The notes beneath the pieces were generated by a model. It had not been told where the DNA came from and did no database searches. It was given only the letters and a program-made list of their open reading frames with translations. Below, one piece after another: positions 26,776-35,065 of a DNA stretch of 64,000 bases. Made by a program: the position numbers and the translations under genes. The DNA is taken from positions 45,060-109,059 of the forward strand of contig NZ_JAJJWH010000015.1 of assembly GCF_020907245.1 (NCBI RefSeq). The letters run 5' to 3'. The stretch comes from Pontibacter harenae. Its GTDB lineage: Bacteria > Bacteroidota > Bacteroidia > Cytophagales > Hymenobacteraceae. Numbering within the stretch: position 1 is the stretch's first letter; the number at the start of each line of letters is the position of its first letter.

Positions 26776-26919
26776 ATTGTCGATATTCTTTTTAAGTAGA
26801 TTCTTGTTAGACTTACGTAGGGTTTGTTGGGTAAAATTGGTGGCTAAAAGGCAACATACTATTAACTTGAGCACGAACTTTTATACTCTTGCTATATTGC
26901 CCATTACCTATTTTCTGAA

Positions 26920-26950
26920 CAAAGTTAAGCATTTTAGCCTATTCCTCAAC
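26920..26950 (-). promoter_or_regulatory. Candidate E2 gene promoter
   Basis: Read on the minus strand, TAACTTTG (26920-26927) is an exact TAnnTTTG box, and GTTG at 26947-26950 lies 19 bp upstream as a near-match to TTTG. It sits in the gap between cinA and the E2 gene and would give a leader of about 140 nt. Confidence 0.45.
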
Positions 26951-28198
26951 CGTAGAAGTTAAACATTGCCTTACCAGGTTCAGAACGGTTAAGGCTGTAT
27001 ACTCTATATTAAGCTGGCGGTTTTTGTTGTAGTTGATGAGTTTCGTCACGGTTCTGTCCTTGTCGGCATAGGCCATCCAGATAGTGCCTACAGGTTTCTC
27101 GGGAGTTCCTCCGCCTGGGCCTGCTATACCGCTGGTGGCAATACCGATGTCGGTGCCTAATAGCTGCCGCACGTTCTCGGCCATTTCTCTTACAGTTTGC
27201 TCGCTTACGGCACCGTAGGCTTCAAGCGTTTCGGGCTTTACCTGTAGTTGCTGTATTTTAACCTGGTTGTGGTAAGCAAGCACGCTGCCCATAAAATAAG
27301 CAGAACTCCCCGCAATGCTAGTTAGCTTGTGCGCTACCAAGCCGCCTGTGCAACTTTCGGCAGTAGCTATAGTTAGTCCTCTTTCTTTCAGAATATTGCC
27401 TATAGCTTCTTCTATTTTTGTTTCGCCGTAAGCAAAAATGTTGTCAGGTATAATGTGAGTAAGTTGCGCTACCTGCGCCTGTAAATCCTGCTCTAGTTGG
27501 GCTGCATCGTCTCCCATACCTGTCAGGCGGAGGCGTACACCTCCAAGGTGGGGCAGATAGGCTAGCTTTAGGTGCTGTGGTAGGTTGTCCTCCCAGGTTT
27601 CTATCTTTTCAGCTAAAATAGATTCAGGTATACCAGTGGTTTGAACTACCTTGTGCACAATTTCAGGCGTCTTGTAATACTTTTTAAGCTTTGGTAGCAC
27701 TATGTCCGTCATCATGCGCTTCATCTCAAAAGGTACACCTGGCATAGAGACAAATACTTTTCCTTTCTGCTCAAACCACATGCCTGGAGCCGTGCCGAGT
27801 ATATTACGGATGGGTGTGCAACTCTCTGGCAGAAAAGCCTGCTGGCGGTTCAGTTCGGTTACTTCCTTGCCGCGTGCTTTAAATATTGCCGCTACATCAG
27901 CCAAAGATGGTTCGTGCAGGACCAGTTTTGTGCCAAAGTAGGAAGCAAGCACATGTTTTGTCAGGTCGTCTTTTGTAGGGCCCAGGCCACCTGTGATAAA
28001 GATTATGTCTGCCCTTGCCTGTGCATCGTTCAGAGCGGCAACAATATGGTCTGCGCTATCAGAAACAGAGCTTACCTGCTTCACTTTTATACCTATTTTG
28101 GTTAATTCCGTACCCATCCACGCAGAATTTGTGTCTACAATTTGACCGTAGAGAATCTCGTCGCCGATGGTTATAATTTCTGCTTTTACAGCTTCCAT
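26939..28198 (-). CDS. cinA: CinA: NMN deamidase / competence-damage protein
   Basis: 419 residues in two domains. Residues 1-170 form the molybdopterin-binding-like domain (IITIGDEILYGQIVDTNSAWMG; FITGGLGPTKDDLTK). Residues about 255-419 form the amidohydrolase that turns nicotinamide mononucleotide into nicotinic acid mononucleotide (TIATAESCTGGLVAHKLTS; IATSGIAGPGGGTPEKPVGT). The reaction salvages pyridine nucleotides after DNA ligase or other NAD-consuming enzymes act. The full-length two-domain form is intact. It may be cotranscribed with the E2 gene, though that gene has its own candidate promoter. Confidence 0.95.
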   Translation of the reverse strand: MEAVKAEIITIGDEILYGQIVDTNSAWMGTELTKIGIKVKQVSSVSDSADHIVAALNDAQARADIIFITGGLGPTKDDLTKHVLASYFGTKLVLHEPSLADVAAIFKARGKEVTELNRQQAFLPESCTPIRNILGTAPGMWFEQKGKVFVSMPGVPFEMKRMMTDIVLPKLKKYYKTPEIVHKVVQTTGIPESILAEKIETWEDNLPQHLKLAYLPHLGGVRLRLTGMGDDAAQLEQDLQAQVAQLTHIIPDNIFAYGETKIEEAIGNILKERGLTIATAESCTGGLVAHKLTSIAGSSAYFMGSVLAYHNQVKIQQLQVKPETLEAYGAVSEQTVREMAENVRQLLGTDIGIATSGIAGPGGGTPEKPVGTIWMAYADKDRTVTKLINYNKNRQLNIEYTALTVLNLVRQCLTSTVEE

Positions 28199-28224
28199 GT
28201 TAGTTTTGGTCTGATTTATGATTA

Positions 28225-28393
28225 CTTAGACGCTAGATGTTAGACAATAGATTTTAGATTTGCCCCAAACGTGAAACAGGTTTGTCCTTGTTTCACGTGC
28301 AGCGATAACAAGAAATTAATCACATTGTTGTATCATGAGTATCTCTAGAATTTAAGTTCTAGTATCTAATACCTCTAATCTAAAACCTAAAAT
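28225..28393. repeat. TIR-bounded TTAGAC/TAGATG element, copy 2
   Basis: The left end reads CTTAGACGCTAGATGTTAGA and the right end CTAGTATCTAATACCTCTAA; both match copy 1 at 17,661-17,825. The interior differs and holds a hairpin CGTGAAACA / TGTTTCACG. The right end stops 6 bp before the start of the DUF4197 gene. Confidence 0.6.
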
Positions 28394-28399
28394 ATTGAT

Positions 28400-29134
28400 A
28401 TGAAAAAATTAGTCTATACTTCTGTTTTTGCCTTGGCACTTGGTGCTTCTGCCTGTACTGTTGCTGATATTCAACGCTCTGTAGATGGTGTTTTGGCAGG
28501 TACTGGAACAGGTGTGCCTGTTACCCAAAGCGAGGTTGCCTCTGGCCTGAAGCAGGCATTGGAGGTAGGAATAAAAAGCGGAGCAAGCAAGGCCTCTCAA
28601 ACAGACGGGTTTTATAAGAACTCCCTGATACGCATTCCTTTTCCTGAGGATGTGCAGCGGGTAGAAAACACGCTGCGCCAGGTTGGTTTAGGAGACCAGG
28701 TAGATAAATTTATACTTACCCTTAACCGTGGTGCCGAGGATGCTGCTAAAAGTGCAGTACCTATTTTTGTGAATGCCATTAAACAAATGACCATTTCAGA
28801 TGCCTGGTCTATTCTTAAAGGTGATAAAGATGCGGCTACCAATTACCTGAAGCGCACTACTTCTCAGCAATTATATGCTGCTTTCAACCCTATCATGGTA
28901 ACATCACTGGAGAAGACAAATGCGACAAAACATTATACAGACATTGTCAATCAGTATAATAAGATTCCGCTGGTGCAGAAAGTAAACCCAGATTTAGATG
29001 ATTATGCTACGCAGAAAGCAATTGATGGGCTTTTTATCTTAGTGGCACAAGAAGAAGCTAACATCAGGGAAAATCCTGTTGCCCGTACAACCGAGCTGCT
29101 GCGTCGTGTGTTTTCTCAAAACAACCAGTCGTAG
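28400..29134 (+). CDS. DUF4197 family lipoprotein
   Basis: 244 residues. Residues 1-19 form a lipoprotein signal with lipobox ALGASAC and acylation at C19. The mature protein matches DUF4197, a helical family spread through Proteobacteria and Bacteroidota. Marks are SEVASGLKQALEVGIKSG, FYKNSLIRIPFPEDVQRVENTLRQ, a central DAWSILKGDKDAATNYLKR, and a C-terminal TQKAIDGLFILVAQEEANIRENP. The protein should sit on the periplasmic face of the outer membrane. Function unknown. Monocistronic, with a very strong terminator. Confidence 0.9.
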   Translation: MKKLVYTSVFALALGASACTVADIQRSVDGVLAGTGTGVPVTQSEVASGLKQALEVGIKSGASKASQTDGFYKNSLIRIPFPEDVQRVENTLRQVGLGDQVDKFILTLNRGAEDAAKSAVPIFVNAIKQMTISDAWSILKGDKDAATNYLKRTTSQQLYAAFNPIMVTSLEKTNATKHYTDIVNQYNKIPLVQKVNPDLDDYATQKAIDGLFILVAQEEANIRENPVARTTELLRRVFSQNNQS

Positions 29135-29152
29135 GAGTTACAGCCCTTTACT

Positions 29153-29198
29153 AAAAAAAGCACCTGCTATACTTAGAAATATAGCAGGTGCTTTTTTT
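29153..29198 (+). terminator. Terminator after DUF4197 gene
   Basis: The 18-bp perfect stem (A7-GCACCTGCTAT / ATAGCAGGTGC-T7) encloses a 10-nt loop and carries its own T-run. Confidence 0.92.
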
Positions 29199-29274
29199 TA
29201 TAGAACATAAACATCTGAATAAAAGTACAATACACCAATTTTAAGCGCAGCAGTACAGTAAATCTAAACAGACT

Positions 29275-30555
29275 ATGAACAACAAGCCTTTTAAATATTG
29301 CCCTATCACAAAAGAGAAGGATCTGGATGAACTAATCGAGGAATTAGGAGACTCTAAGGTAGTGATGCTAGGGGAGGCCTCACACGGTACTTCAGAATAC
29401 TATACCTGGCGCACAGCCATCTCCAGAAGGTTAATAGAGGAAAAAGGCTTTTGTTTTATAGCCGTAGAAGGCGATTGGCCCGAGAGCTATATAGTTAATC
29501 GCTTTATCAAAGGTTATCAGAATTCTGGTAGTAAGATTGCCGATGTGTTGCAAGTGTTTAAACGTTGGCCTACCTGGATGTGGGCAAACTGGGAAGTGGC
29601 TGCACTGATTGAGTGGTTGCGTGATTATAACCACCTGCGCAACGGTATGGAGAAAGCTGGGTTTTATGGATTGGATGTGTACAGTTTATGGGAGTCGCTT
29701 GACCAGATTTTGAAGTACCTGGAGCAAAACGACGGACAGGCAGCAGAAGCAGCGCGTTCTGCCATTCATTGCTTTGAACCGTATAACCGCGACCCTCAGG
29801 ATTATGCCCGTGCCACCGCCTTTGTGCCCACTGATTGCGAACACGAGGTAATTGAAATGCTGCAGCGCATCCAGAAAGAACCTGCCTTTACCGACGATGC
29901 CGAATATGAATTTAATGCCAAGCAAAATGCTTTGGTAGCTGTTAACGCAGAAAAGTATTACAGGGCCATGATAAAAGGAGGGGCAAACTCTTGGAACGTT
30001 CGTGACAGCCACATGATGGAAACCCTTGATAGGCTACTGGAACTGCATGGGCCCGATGCCAAAGCTATTGTTTGGGAGCATAATACCCATATTGGTGATG
30101 CCCGCTATACGGATATGGCAAACGATGGTATGTACAACATAGGGCAGTTGGCCCGTGAGAAGTACGGAAGAGAGAATGTAAAGCTTGTTGGCTTTGGTAG
30201 CTACCAAGGAACGGTGATAGCAGGTAGGGCTTGGGGTGCACCCATGCAGAAAATGGATGTACCGCCTGCTGTAAAAGGAAGTTGGGAAGAAATGCTGCAC
30301 AATATTGATACCGATGATAAAATCATTCTTTCTAAAGACTTGAAAGAGGTGCCCGAGCTGCAGAAGTGGTTAGATCATAGAGCCATAGGTGTTGTGTATG
30401 ATCCTAAGTATGAGCAGTTTGGTAACTATGTGCCTACCGTTATTCCTGAGCGCTATGATGCCTTTCTGTACTTCGACGAAACCGAAGCTGTGCACCCGCT
30501 GCATATGAAGGCGAAAGGCGGTAAAGAACCTGACCTTTATCCTTGGAAGTATTAG
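29275..30555 (+). CDS. Erythromycin esterase family protein
   Basis: 426 residues of the EreA/succinoglycan-biosynthesis esterase family. The active region GEASHGTSEYYTWR (E34, H37) and AVEGDWPESY are intact, and VWEHNTHIGDARYTDM supplies another conserved His. Family members hydrolyse macrolide lactones, but most environmental homologues have unknown esterase-like substrates, so resistance cannot be claimed. No signal peptide is seen, so it is cytoplasmic. It stands alone between terminators. Confidence 0.88.
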   Translation: MNNKPFKYCPITKEKDLDELIEELGDSKVVMLGEASHGTSEYYTWRTAISRRLIEEKGFCFIAVEGDWPESYIVNRFIKGYQNSGSKIADVLQVFKRWPTWMWANWEVAALIEWLRDYNHLRNGMEKAGFYGLDVYSLWESLDQILKYLEQNDGQAAEAARSAIHCFEPYNRDPQDYARATAFVPTDCEHEVIEMLQRIQKEPAFTDDAEYEFNAKQNALVAVNAEKYYRAMIKGGANSWNVRDSHMMETLDRLLELHGPDAKAIVWEHNTHIGDARYTDMANDGMYNIGQLAREKYGRENVKLVGFGSYQGTVIAGRAWGAPMQKMDVPPAVKGSWEEMLHNIDTDDKIILSKDLKEVPELQKWLDHRAIGVVYDPKYEQFGNYVPTVIPERYDAFLYFDETEAVHPLHMKAKGGKEPDLYPWKY

Positions 30556-31039
30556 TTGCCCTTTAGTTTGATACAAAGTTTTAGAAAAGCCACTTTCCGC
30601 TGTTATTGTAATTGCAGTAAGAAGTGGCTTTTGTGTGTGCTCATTCGACAGTGTTTCTACAGTTTTAAAGAAGCATTATATTTCTCATATTTAGCTATAA
30701 AAACTGAGATAGAGAATGCAGTGAGAAAACGTACTTAATCTTCAACTCTCTTACGCTCTGTGAATATGCCGCTTTATGTACAAATCAAGAATGAGGGCTG
30801 TTGAGGATAAACCTTATAGAGGCAATAAATTCACTTGATCATATAAGCAAAACGAGCTGAAAACTTGCACTAGCATGGACGTCAACATGTAGAATATGCG
30901 GCGGCTCCTTTCGTTCCCTTACAAAATGATATTAGCCATAGACAAGGGGGGAGGCCTTTAAAATGCTAGGCTTTATTATGGAGGCTGCTAATGTTCAAAG
31001 CAAATCTTTAAAAACAAATTTTGCCTATGCTGCAACATT
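30556..31039. other. Gap with terminator; otherwise featureless
   Basis: 484 bp between convergent genes. A hairpin at 30,585-30,632 (AAAAGCCACTT / AAGTGGCTTTT, with CTG/CAG paired again inside) serves as terminator for the esterase gene. The other 400 bp show no gene or repeat I can name. Confidence 0.6.
30585..30632 (+). terminator. Terminator after erythromycin esterase-like gene
   Basis: The 11-bp stem AAAAGCCACTT / AAGTGGCTTTT has a structured 26-nt loop. Confidence 0.65.
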
Positions 31040-32002
31040 TTAGCCTCGGTAAACCAGAAACACAATATAGCCAACATAGAGAAGCAGGAAAAGAATACCG
31101 TTCCAGCGATCTATCGCGTTTTTCTTTCCGATTGGCAATGTAAGGATTAATAAGGTACTAGCCAGGATCATCATGCTAATATCAGGGTTACTTAGCACAT
31201 CGAAGGGAAGAGGGTTGATGACAGCACTTATACCTAAAATCCAAAGCAAATTAAAGATGTTTGAACCTACCACATTACCCACAGCAATGTCTATGTTACG
31301 CCTATAGGCAGCCATCGCCGACGTAACCAATTCAGGTAGCGAAGTGCCTATAGCCACAACTGTTAAGCCTATAAACGATTCGCTCATACCAAACGACTGC
31401 GCTATTGCTACTGCGCCTTCTACTATCCAGTTGCCGCCTAAAAACAAACCCACCATGCCAATGGCAATAAAAAGCAATGCTTTTCCCATAGGCATTACAG
31501 GTGTGTCATCATCATCTTTAATCTCATCTTTGTTTGTTTTGGTTATGTTATAGATGTAGGCCATAAACATGACAAAGAAAAACAAGAGAATAGCCCCGTC
31601 TGAGCGACTGATGTAGAGGCCCTCTCGTTCGCCAAAAAGAGTGGTGTTGGCCAAGAAGCCTACCAATAGCGTCGCAATAAGGGAGAAGGGTATCTCTGTT
31701 AAAATGGTATTACGCTTAATGGGTAAGGGGCAAATGAGGGAGGCTATGCCAAGAATAAGAAGCAGGTTTGCCACATTGCTACCAAACACATTGCCGATAG
31801 CCAGCTCTGATTGCCCTTGTGCACTTGAAAGAATATTTATGATAAGCTCAGGTAAGGAAGTGCCGAACGAAACGATCGTTAAGCCCACAACCATGTCGGA
31901 GAGACCGTAACGTTTAGCGATGGACGAAGCTCCGTCTACTAACATGTCAGCACCTTTAATTAGGAAAAAAAAGCCTATTATAAATAAAATGTATACAAGC
32001 AT
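31040..32002 (-). CDS. Sodium/calcium exchanger family antiporter (YrbG-like)
   Basis: 320 residues, about ten membrane helices arranged as two inverted homologous halves. Each half carries the CaCA alpha-repeat: SFGTSLPELIINILSSAQGQ followed by IGNVFGSNVANLL, and IGTSLPELVTSAMAAYRRN followed by VGNVVGSNIFNLL. The Glu in each SLPEL binds the cation. The hydrophilic loop (KTNKDEIKDDDD) lies between the halves. It exchanges Ca2+ for Na+ (or H+/K+) across the cytoplasmic membrane; ion preference is inferred from the family. Confidence 0.93.
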   Translation of the reverse strand: MLVYILFIIGFFFLIKGADMLVDGASSIAKRYGLSDMVVGLTIVSFGTSLPELIINILSSAQGQSELAIGNVFGSNVANLLLILGIASLICPLPIKRNTILTEIPFSLIATLLVGFLANTTLFGEREGLYISRSDGAILLFFFVMFMAYIYNITKTNKDEIKDDDDTPVMPMGKALLFIAIGMVGLFLGGNWIVEGAVAIAQSFGMSESFIGLTVVAIGTSLPELVTSAMAAYRRNIDIAVGNVVGSNIFNLLWILGISAVINPLPFDVLSNPDISMMILASTLLILTLPIGKKNAIDRWNGILFLLLYVGYIVFLVYRG

Positions 32003-32038
32003 TTAAGTCTATTATAGTTGATGGTGATAAAAATAAAA

Positions 32039-32075
32039 AAGTGGCTGTCCAATAATCATTACTGAGCAGCCACTT
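32039..32075 (-). terminator. Terminator after yebC
   Basis: The 9-bp stem AAGTGGCTG / CAGCCACTT, with a 19-nt loop, lies 22 bp after the stop of the YebC gene and before the antiporter gene. On the minus strand it is followed by TTTTTATTTTTA. Confidence 0.75.
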
Positions 32076-32096
32076 TCAATTTTTGGCAGAAGCTTT

Positions 32097-32804
32097 TTAT
32101 TTCATGTTGTGGAAAACGGCTTGTACATCGTCGTCTTCCTCTAGCCGCTCAATAAGATTCATAACCTCTTCTTCCTGCTCTTCTGTTAGCTCAGTAGTGG
32201 TGTTAGGCACCCGCTGCAGTTCCGCATTCACTACCTCAAGCCCTAGGTTCTCTAAGCCCTTTTGCATACTTCCGAAATCAGCAAAGGCTGTTTCTATAAT
32301 TATTTCGCCTTCGTGCTCGTAAATGTCCTGCGCACCGAAGTCTATCAACTCCAGTTCCAGTTCTTCTATGTCTACACCTTCTGCGGCAATTTTAAAAACG
32401 CCCTTGCGCTCAAACAAGAAGTCCAGAGAGCCAGTTTTGCCCAACGAGCCTCCCCCTTTTGAAAAGTGCATGCGTACGTTAGCAACAGTACGGTTAAGGT
32501 TATCAGTAGCGCATTCTACTACAACCGCTATTCCATGGGGAGCATAGCCTTCATAAACTACTTCTTCGTAATCTTTTTCCTCTTTAGATGAAGCTCGTTT
32601 TATGGCCGCCTCTATACGGTCTTTCGGCATGTTAACGCCTTTTGCGTTTTGTATGGCGGTGCGCAAACGCGAGTTTGTCTCAGGGCTAGGACCGCTTTCT
32701 TTCACGGCCATCACTATCTCTTTTCCAAGGCGGGTGAAAGCCTTAGACATTTTATCCCAACGTTTAAATTTACGTGCTTTTCTAAATTCAAATGCTCTTC
32801 CCAT
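32097..32804 (-). CDS. yebC: YebC/PmpR/TACO1 family protein
   Basis: 235 residues, the standard length. The family assists translation of difficult proline stretches at the ribosome and has also been described as a DNA-binding regulator. Marks are MGRAFEFRKARKFKRWDKMSK, the TNSRLRTAIQNAKGVNMPKDRI helices, VVYEGYAPHGIAVVVECATDN, and FSKGGGSLGKTGSLDFLFERKG. The acidic C-terminus (TEEQEEEVMNLIERLEEDDDVQ) is typical. A TAnnTTTG box lies 26 bp upstream of the ATG. The downstream terminator makes it monocistronic. Confidence 0.95.
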   Translation of the reverse strand: MGRAFEFRKARKFKRWDKMSKAFTRLGKEIVMAVKESGPSPETNSRLRTAIQNAKGVNMPKDRIEAAIKRASSKEEKDYEEVVYEGYAPHGIAVVVECATDNLNRTVANVRMHFSKGGGSLGKTGSLDFLFERKGVFKIAAEGVDIEELELELIDFGAQDIYEHEGEIIIETAFADFGSMQKGLENLGLEVVNAELQRVPNTTTELTEEQEEEVMNLIERLEEDDDVQAVFHNMK

Positions 32805-33648
32805 GATGTCTGGTTAAATGCGTGTGCCGCAAAGTTAGTGAGCTTAAGCTAAATTTGGTAGTGCAGTTGCTAATTTCGTGTGTCGTTTTTCGTGTTTGGT
32901 GTGTAGGAGTCTTCAATTGTGTAATGTTATGACAGTTCATGAGTTTCGCGAACAGATATAGATAAGGAGCAGTTGGCAACACCGCAAATAAATAATGTTA
33001 TTTAGTTCAGCTGAATTTGGCAGCGGAAAATATCTCCTTCGACGAGGAGTAGTAAGGGCAGGGGCGTATAATTCCATCTTTAGTTCATCTTGAAAGGATG
33101 ATCTTGTTAAAAAAAGGAGGCAAGTCAGTAGTATAAGCTTAACCCTCCCTTTAGCCAAATTTCTTAACAGAATGACATACAGTAGGTTTTGAATCAGAAT
33201 ATAGGACAAAATAACTCTAAAGTTAATCTTACAGGGAGAGCTAAAGAACGGCTGTTGGTCCTCAAATTTTATTTTATACTGTATGGTATTTAGCTGCTTC
33301 CATACCTTTATGGAGTTGATTTTTCTATTTCCAGTTTCAGGGCAATAAACTTTTGCCAAGTGCACAGATGACGATTTTTTGTTTGAGCGTTCAGCGAGTT
33401 CAAAATTGTCTTGATTCTTTTGCTTACTTTTCTCATCAAGGAGAAAAGTAAGGCCCAGCCGGCGAGGCGAAAAGCCTGTTAGAAGTAATTTGCTTCACAA
33501 ATTGCAGAGGGTCCTGCAAGTCCTTTAATACGTTCTGTAATAGAAGCTACTTTATATGACTTGGTATTGGTGCTAGGTGAACTTGCTGTGGGCTTTCTAA
33601 TCATATTCGACACCGATTTCTACCTTTAAATAAACTCTTCACACAAGT
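32805..33648. other. 844-bp gap with a hairpin repeat
   Basis: No gene I can defend. A minus-strand frame of 142 codons (32,937-33,365) has irregular composition and no family match. A strong hairpin CTTACTTTTCTC / GAGAAAAGTAAG at 33,423-33,452 is followed at once by AGGC-GAAAA-GCCT at 33,465-33,477. This pair looks like a dispersed palindromic unit, but no second copy is present in the window. Confidence 0.55.
32830..32837 (-). promoter_or_regulatory. Candidate yebC promoter -7 box
   Basis: On the minus strand TAACTTTG matches TAnnTTTG exactly, with a leader of about 18-20 nt to the ATG. Confidence 0.5.
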
Positions 33649-34284
33649 CTACTTCTTCGGAGCTGGATGAAAATCGGTGATGCGCAGCTGGTGCTGGCAA
33701 AAGCTATACTCGTGCGTGATATTAGACCCTACTATAATGAGTCTGTCTTTGCTGTTTTGCGTTACGTGCTCCTGATACCACGCAATGCCTTCCTGGTCCA
33801 AGTTTGTTGTTGGCTCGTCTAGCAATAGGAGAGAGGTGTCGGAGTAAATGGCAAGGCCCAGCTTCAGGCGCTGTTTCATGCCCGAAGAAAAGTCTCTTAC
33901 TGCTTTGTGTCTTGACTTCTGCAGCCCCATGCGCTCAATAAGTTGCTGGTGCGTGAGCTGGTGGCGTAGAGGTTTGAATTTGGTATGGAACTTCAGCATC
34001 TCCAGCAAAGTAAATTCTTCTACTACCTCCAGGTAGGGAGCTGTAAGCGATAGCTGGCGAAAAGCATGTTCAGGAGCAACTGTTTTACCCTGAGCTGTAG
34101 TGTAGGTGGTGGTGCCTTCACTCGACAGGTTATAACCTGCCAGAATAGTAAGAAGAGTAGATTTTCCGGAGCCATTATGGCCCAGTATCGCGTAGGAACT
34201 GCCTTGCTCAAACGTGTAGGTCAGGTTCCGGAAAATCCACTCGTAATTATAAAGTTTACCTAAATTGCTTAGGTTAATCTGCAT
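33649..34284 (-). CDS. ABC transporter ATP-binding protein
   Basis: 211 residues from the ATG of MQINLSNLGKLYN. An open frame extends 14 codons upstream into lpxA, but that part is outside the family. Walker A is GHNGSGKST, the Q-loop region reads LSLTAPYLEVVEEFTLLE, the signature is SSGMKQR, Walker B is LLLLDEP, and the H-loop is degenerate (IIVGSN instead of a His). It overlaps the lpxA end by 11 bp, so it belongs to the lipid A operon. No permease gene is adjacent. It may energise a membrane partner encoded elsewhere; the missing H-loop His leaves its ATPase strength uncertain. Confidence 0.87.
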   Translation of the reverse strand: MQINLSNLGKLYNYEWIFRNLTYTFEQGSSYAILGHNGSGKSTLLTILAGYNLSSEGTTTYTTAQGKTVAPEHAFRQLSLTAPYLEVVEEFTLLEMLKFHTKFKPLRHQLTHQQLIERMGLQKSRHKAVRDFSSGMKQRLKLGLAIYSDTSLLLLDEPTTNLDQEGIAWYQEHVTQNSKDRLIIVGSNITHEYSFCQHQLRITDFHPAPKK

Positions 34285-35065
34285 CTTTTGAGAAATAGCT
34301 CTTGATAATGCCGCGGCCAGAACCACGCAGGAAGTTTGTTATTTCATCTCTTTCTCTGCTTGGCGGCAATTCCAGTTCAATTTTGTCGAGTGCCTGCGAG
34401 TTGTTTATGCCACTCATGAACAGAATACGGTAAATTTGTTGAATTTCGTTTATCTGCTCACTTACAAATCCTCTGCGGCGCAAGCCCACAGAGTTGATAC
34501 CTGCATAAGAAAGCGGCTCGCGTGCGGCCTTCACAAAAGGAGGAACATCCTTCAGTACCTTTGATCCGCCTGAGATAAAGGCGTGGATACCCACTTTCAC
34601 AAACTGATGCACAGCACTAGTCGCACTAATGATGGCAAAATCGCCAACCTCTACATGGCCTGCCATTTGTACGGCATTGCCAATAATACAATTGTCGCCA
34701 ACTGTGCAGTCATGGGCCACGTGTGCATAAGACATAATCAGGCAGTTACTACCGATTACGGTTTTCATCTTATCCACAGTGCCACGGCTAACTGTTACAA
34801 ACTCTCTGATAACGGTATTATCGCCGATGATGGTGGTCGTTACCTCGCCTGCAAATTTCAGGTCCTGGGGTACAGAAGAAACAACGGCACCAGGAAAAAT
34901 CTTGCAATTCCTGCCTATGTGCGCACCTTCCATAATCACGGCATTAGAGCCAATCCAGGTGCCTTCGCCTATTTCTACATTTTTATGAATGGTAGCAAAA
35001 GGCTCTATTACTACATTTTGGGCTATTCTTGCCTCTGGGTGAACGTATGCTAGTGGCTGGTTCAT
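34274..35065 (-). CDS. lpxA: UDP-N-acetylglucosamine O-acyltransferase LpxA
   Basis: 263 residues. It transfers a 3-hydroxyacyl chain from ACP to the 3-OH of UDP-GlcNAc, the first step of lipid A synthesis, as a cytoplasmic trimer. A left-handed beta-helix of hexapeptide repeats covers residues 8-190, with the catalytic His in YAHVAHDCTVGDN and the acyl-site GSKVLKDVPPFVKAAREPL. A helical C-terminus follows. The start overlaps the lpxC-fabZ stop by 4 bp, indicating coupled translation. Confidence 0.96.
   Translation of the reverse strand: MNQPLAYVHPEARIAQNVVIEPFATIHKNVEIGEGTWIGSNAVIMEGAHIGRNCKIFPGAVVSSVPQDLKFAGEVTTTIIGDNTVIREFVTVSRGTVDKMKTVIGSNCLIMSYAHVAHDCTVGDNCIIGNAVQMAGHVEVGDFAIISATSAVHQFVKVGIHAFISGGSKVLKDVPPFVKAAREPLSYAGINSVGLRRRGFVSEQINEIQQIYRILFMSGINNSQALDKIELELPPSRERDEITNFLRGSGRGIIKSYFSKDAD

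Noticed and set aside
25381..26874. Longer E2 start 33 codons upstream
   Set aside because: The extra residues are not part of the lipoyl domain; MALVEMVMPKMGES begins exactly at the family start.
26423..26962. 179-codon plus-strand frame over the E2 gene
   Set aside because: Antisense shadow of the lipoyl domain and Ala/Pro linker; low complexity only.
29275..30555. Calling the erythromycin esterase-like gene a macrolide resistance gene
   Set aside because: The family is broad and most environmental members have unknown substrates; sequence alone does not support resistance.
32937..33365. 142-codon minus-strand frame after yebC
   Set aside because: Irregular composition, no domain, no promoter or start context; the region looks non-coding.
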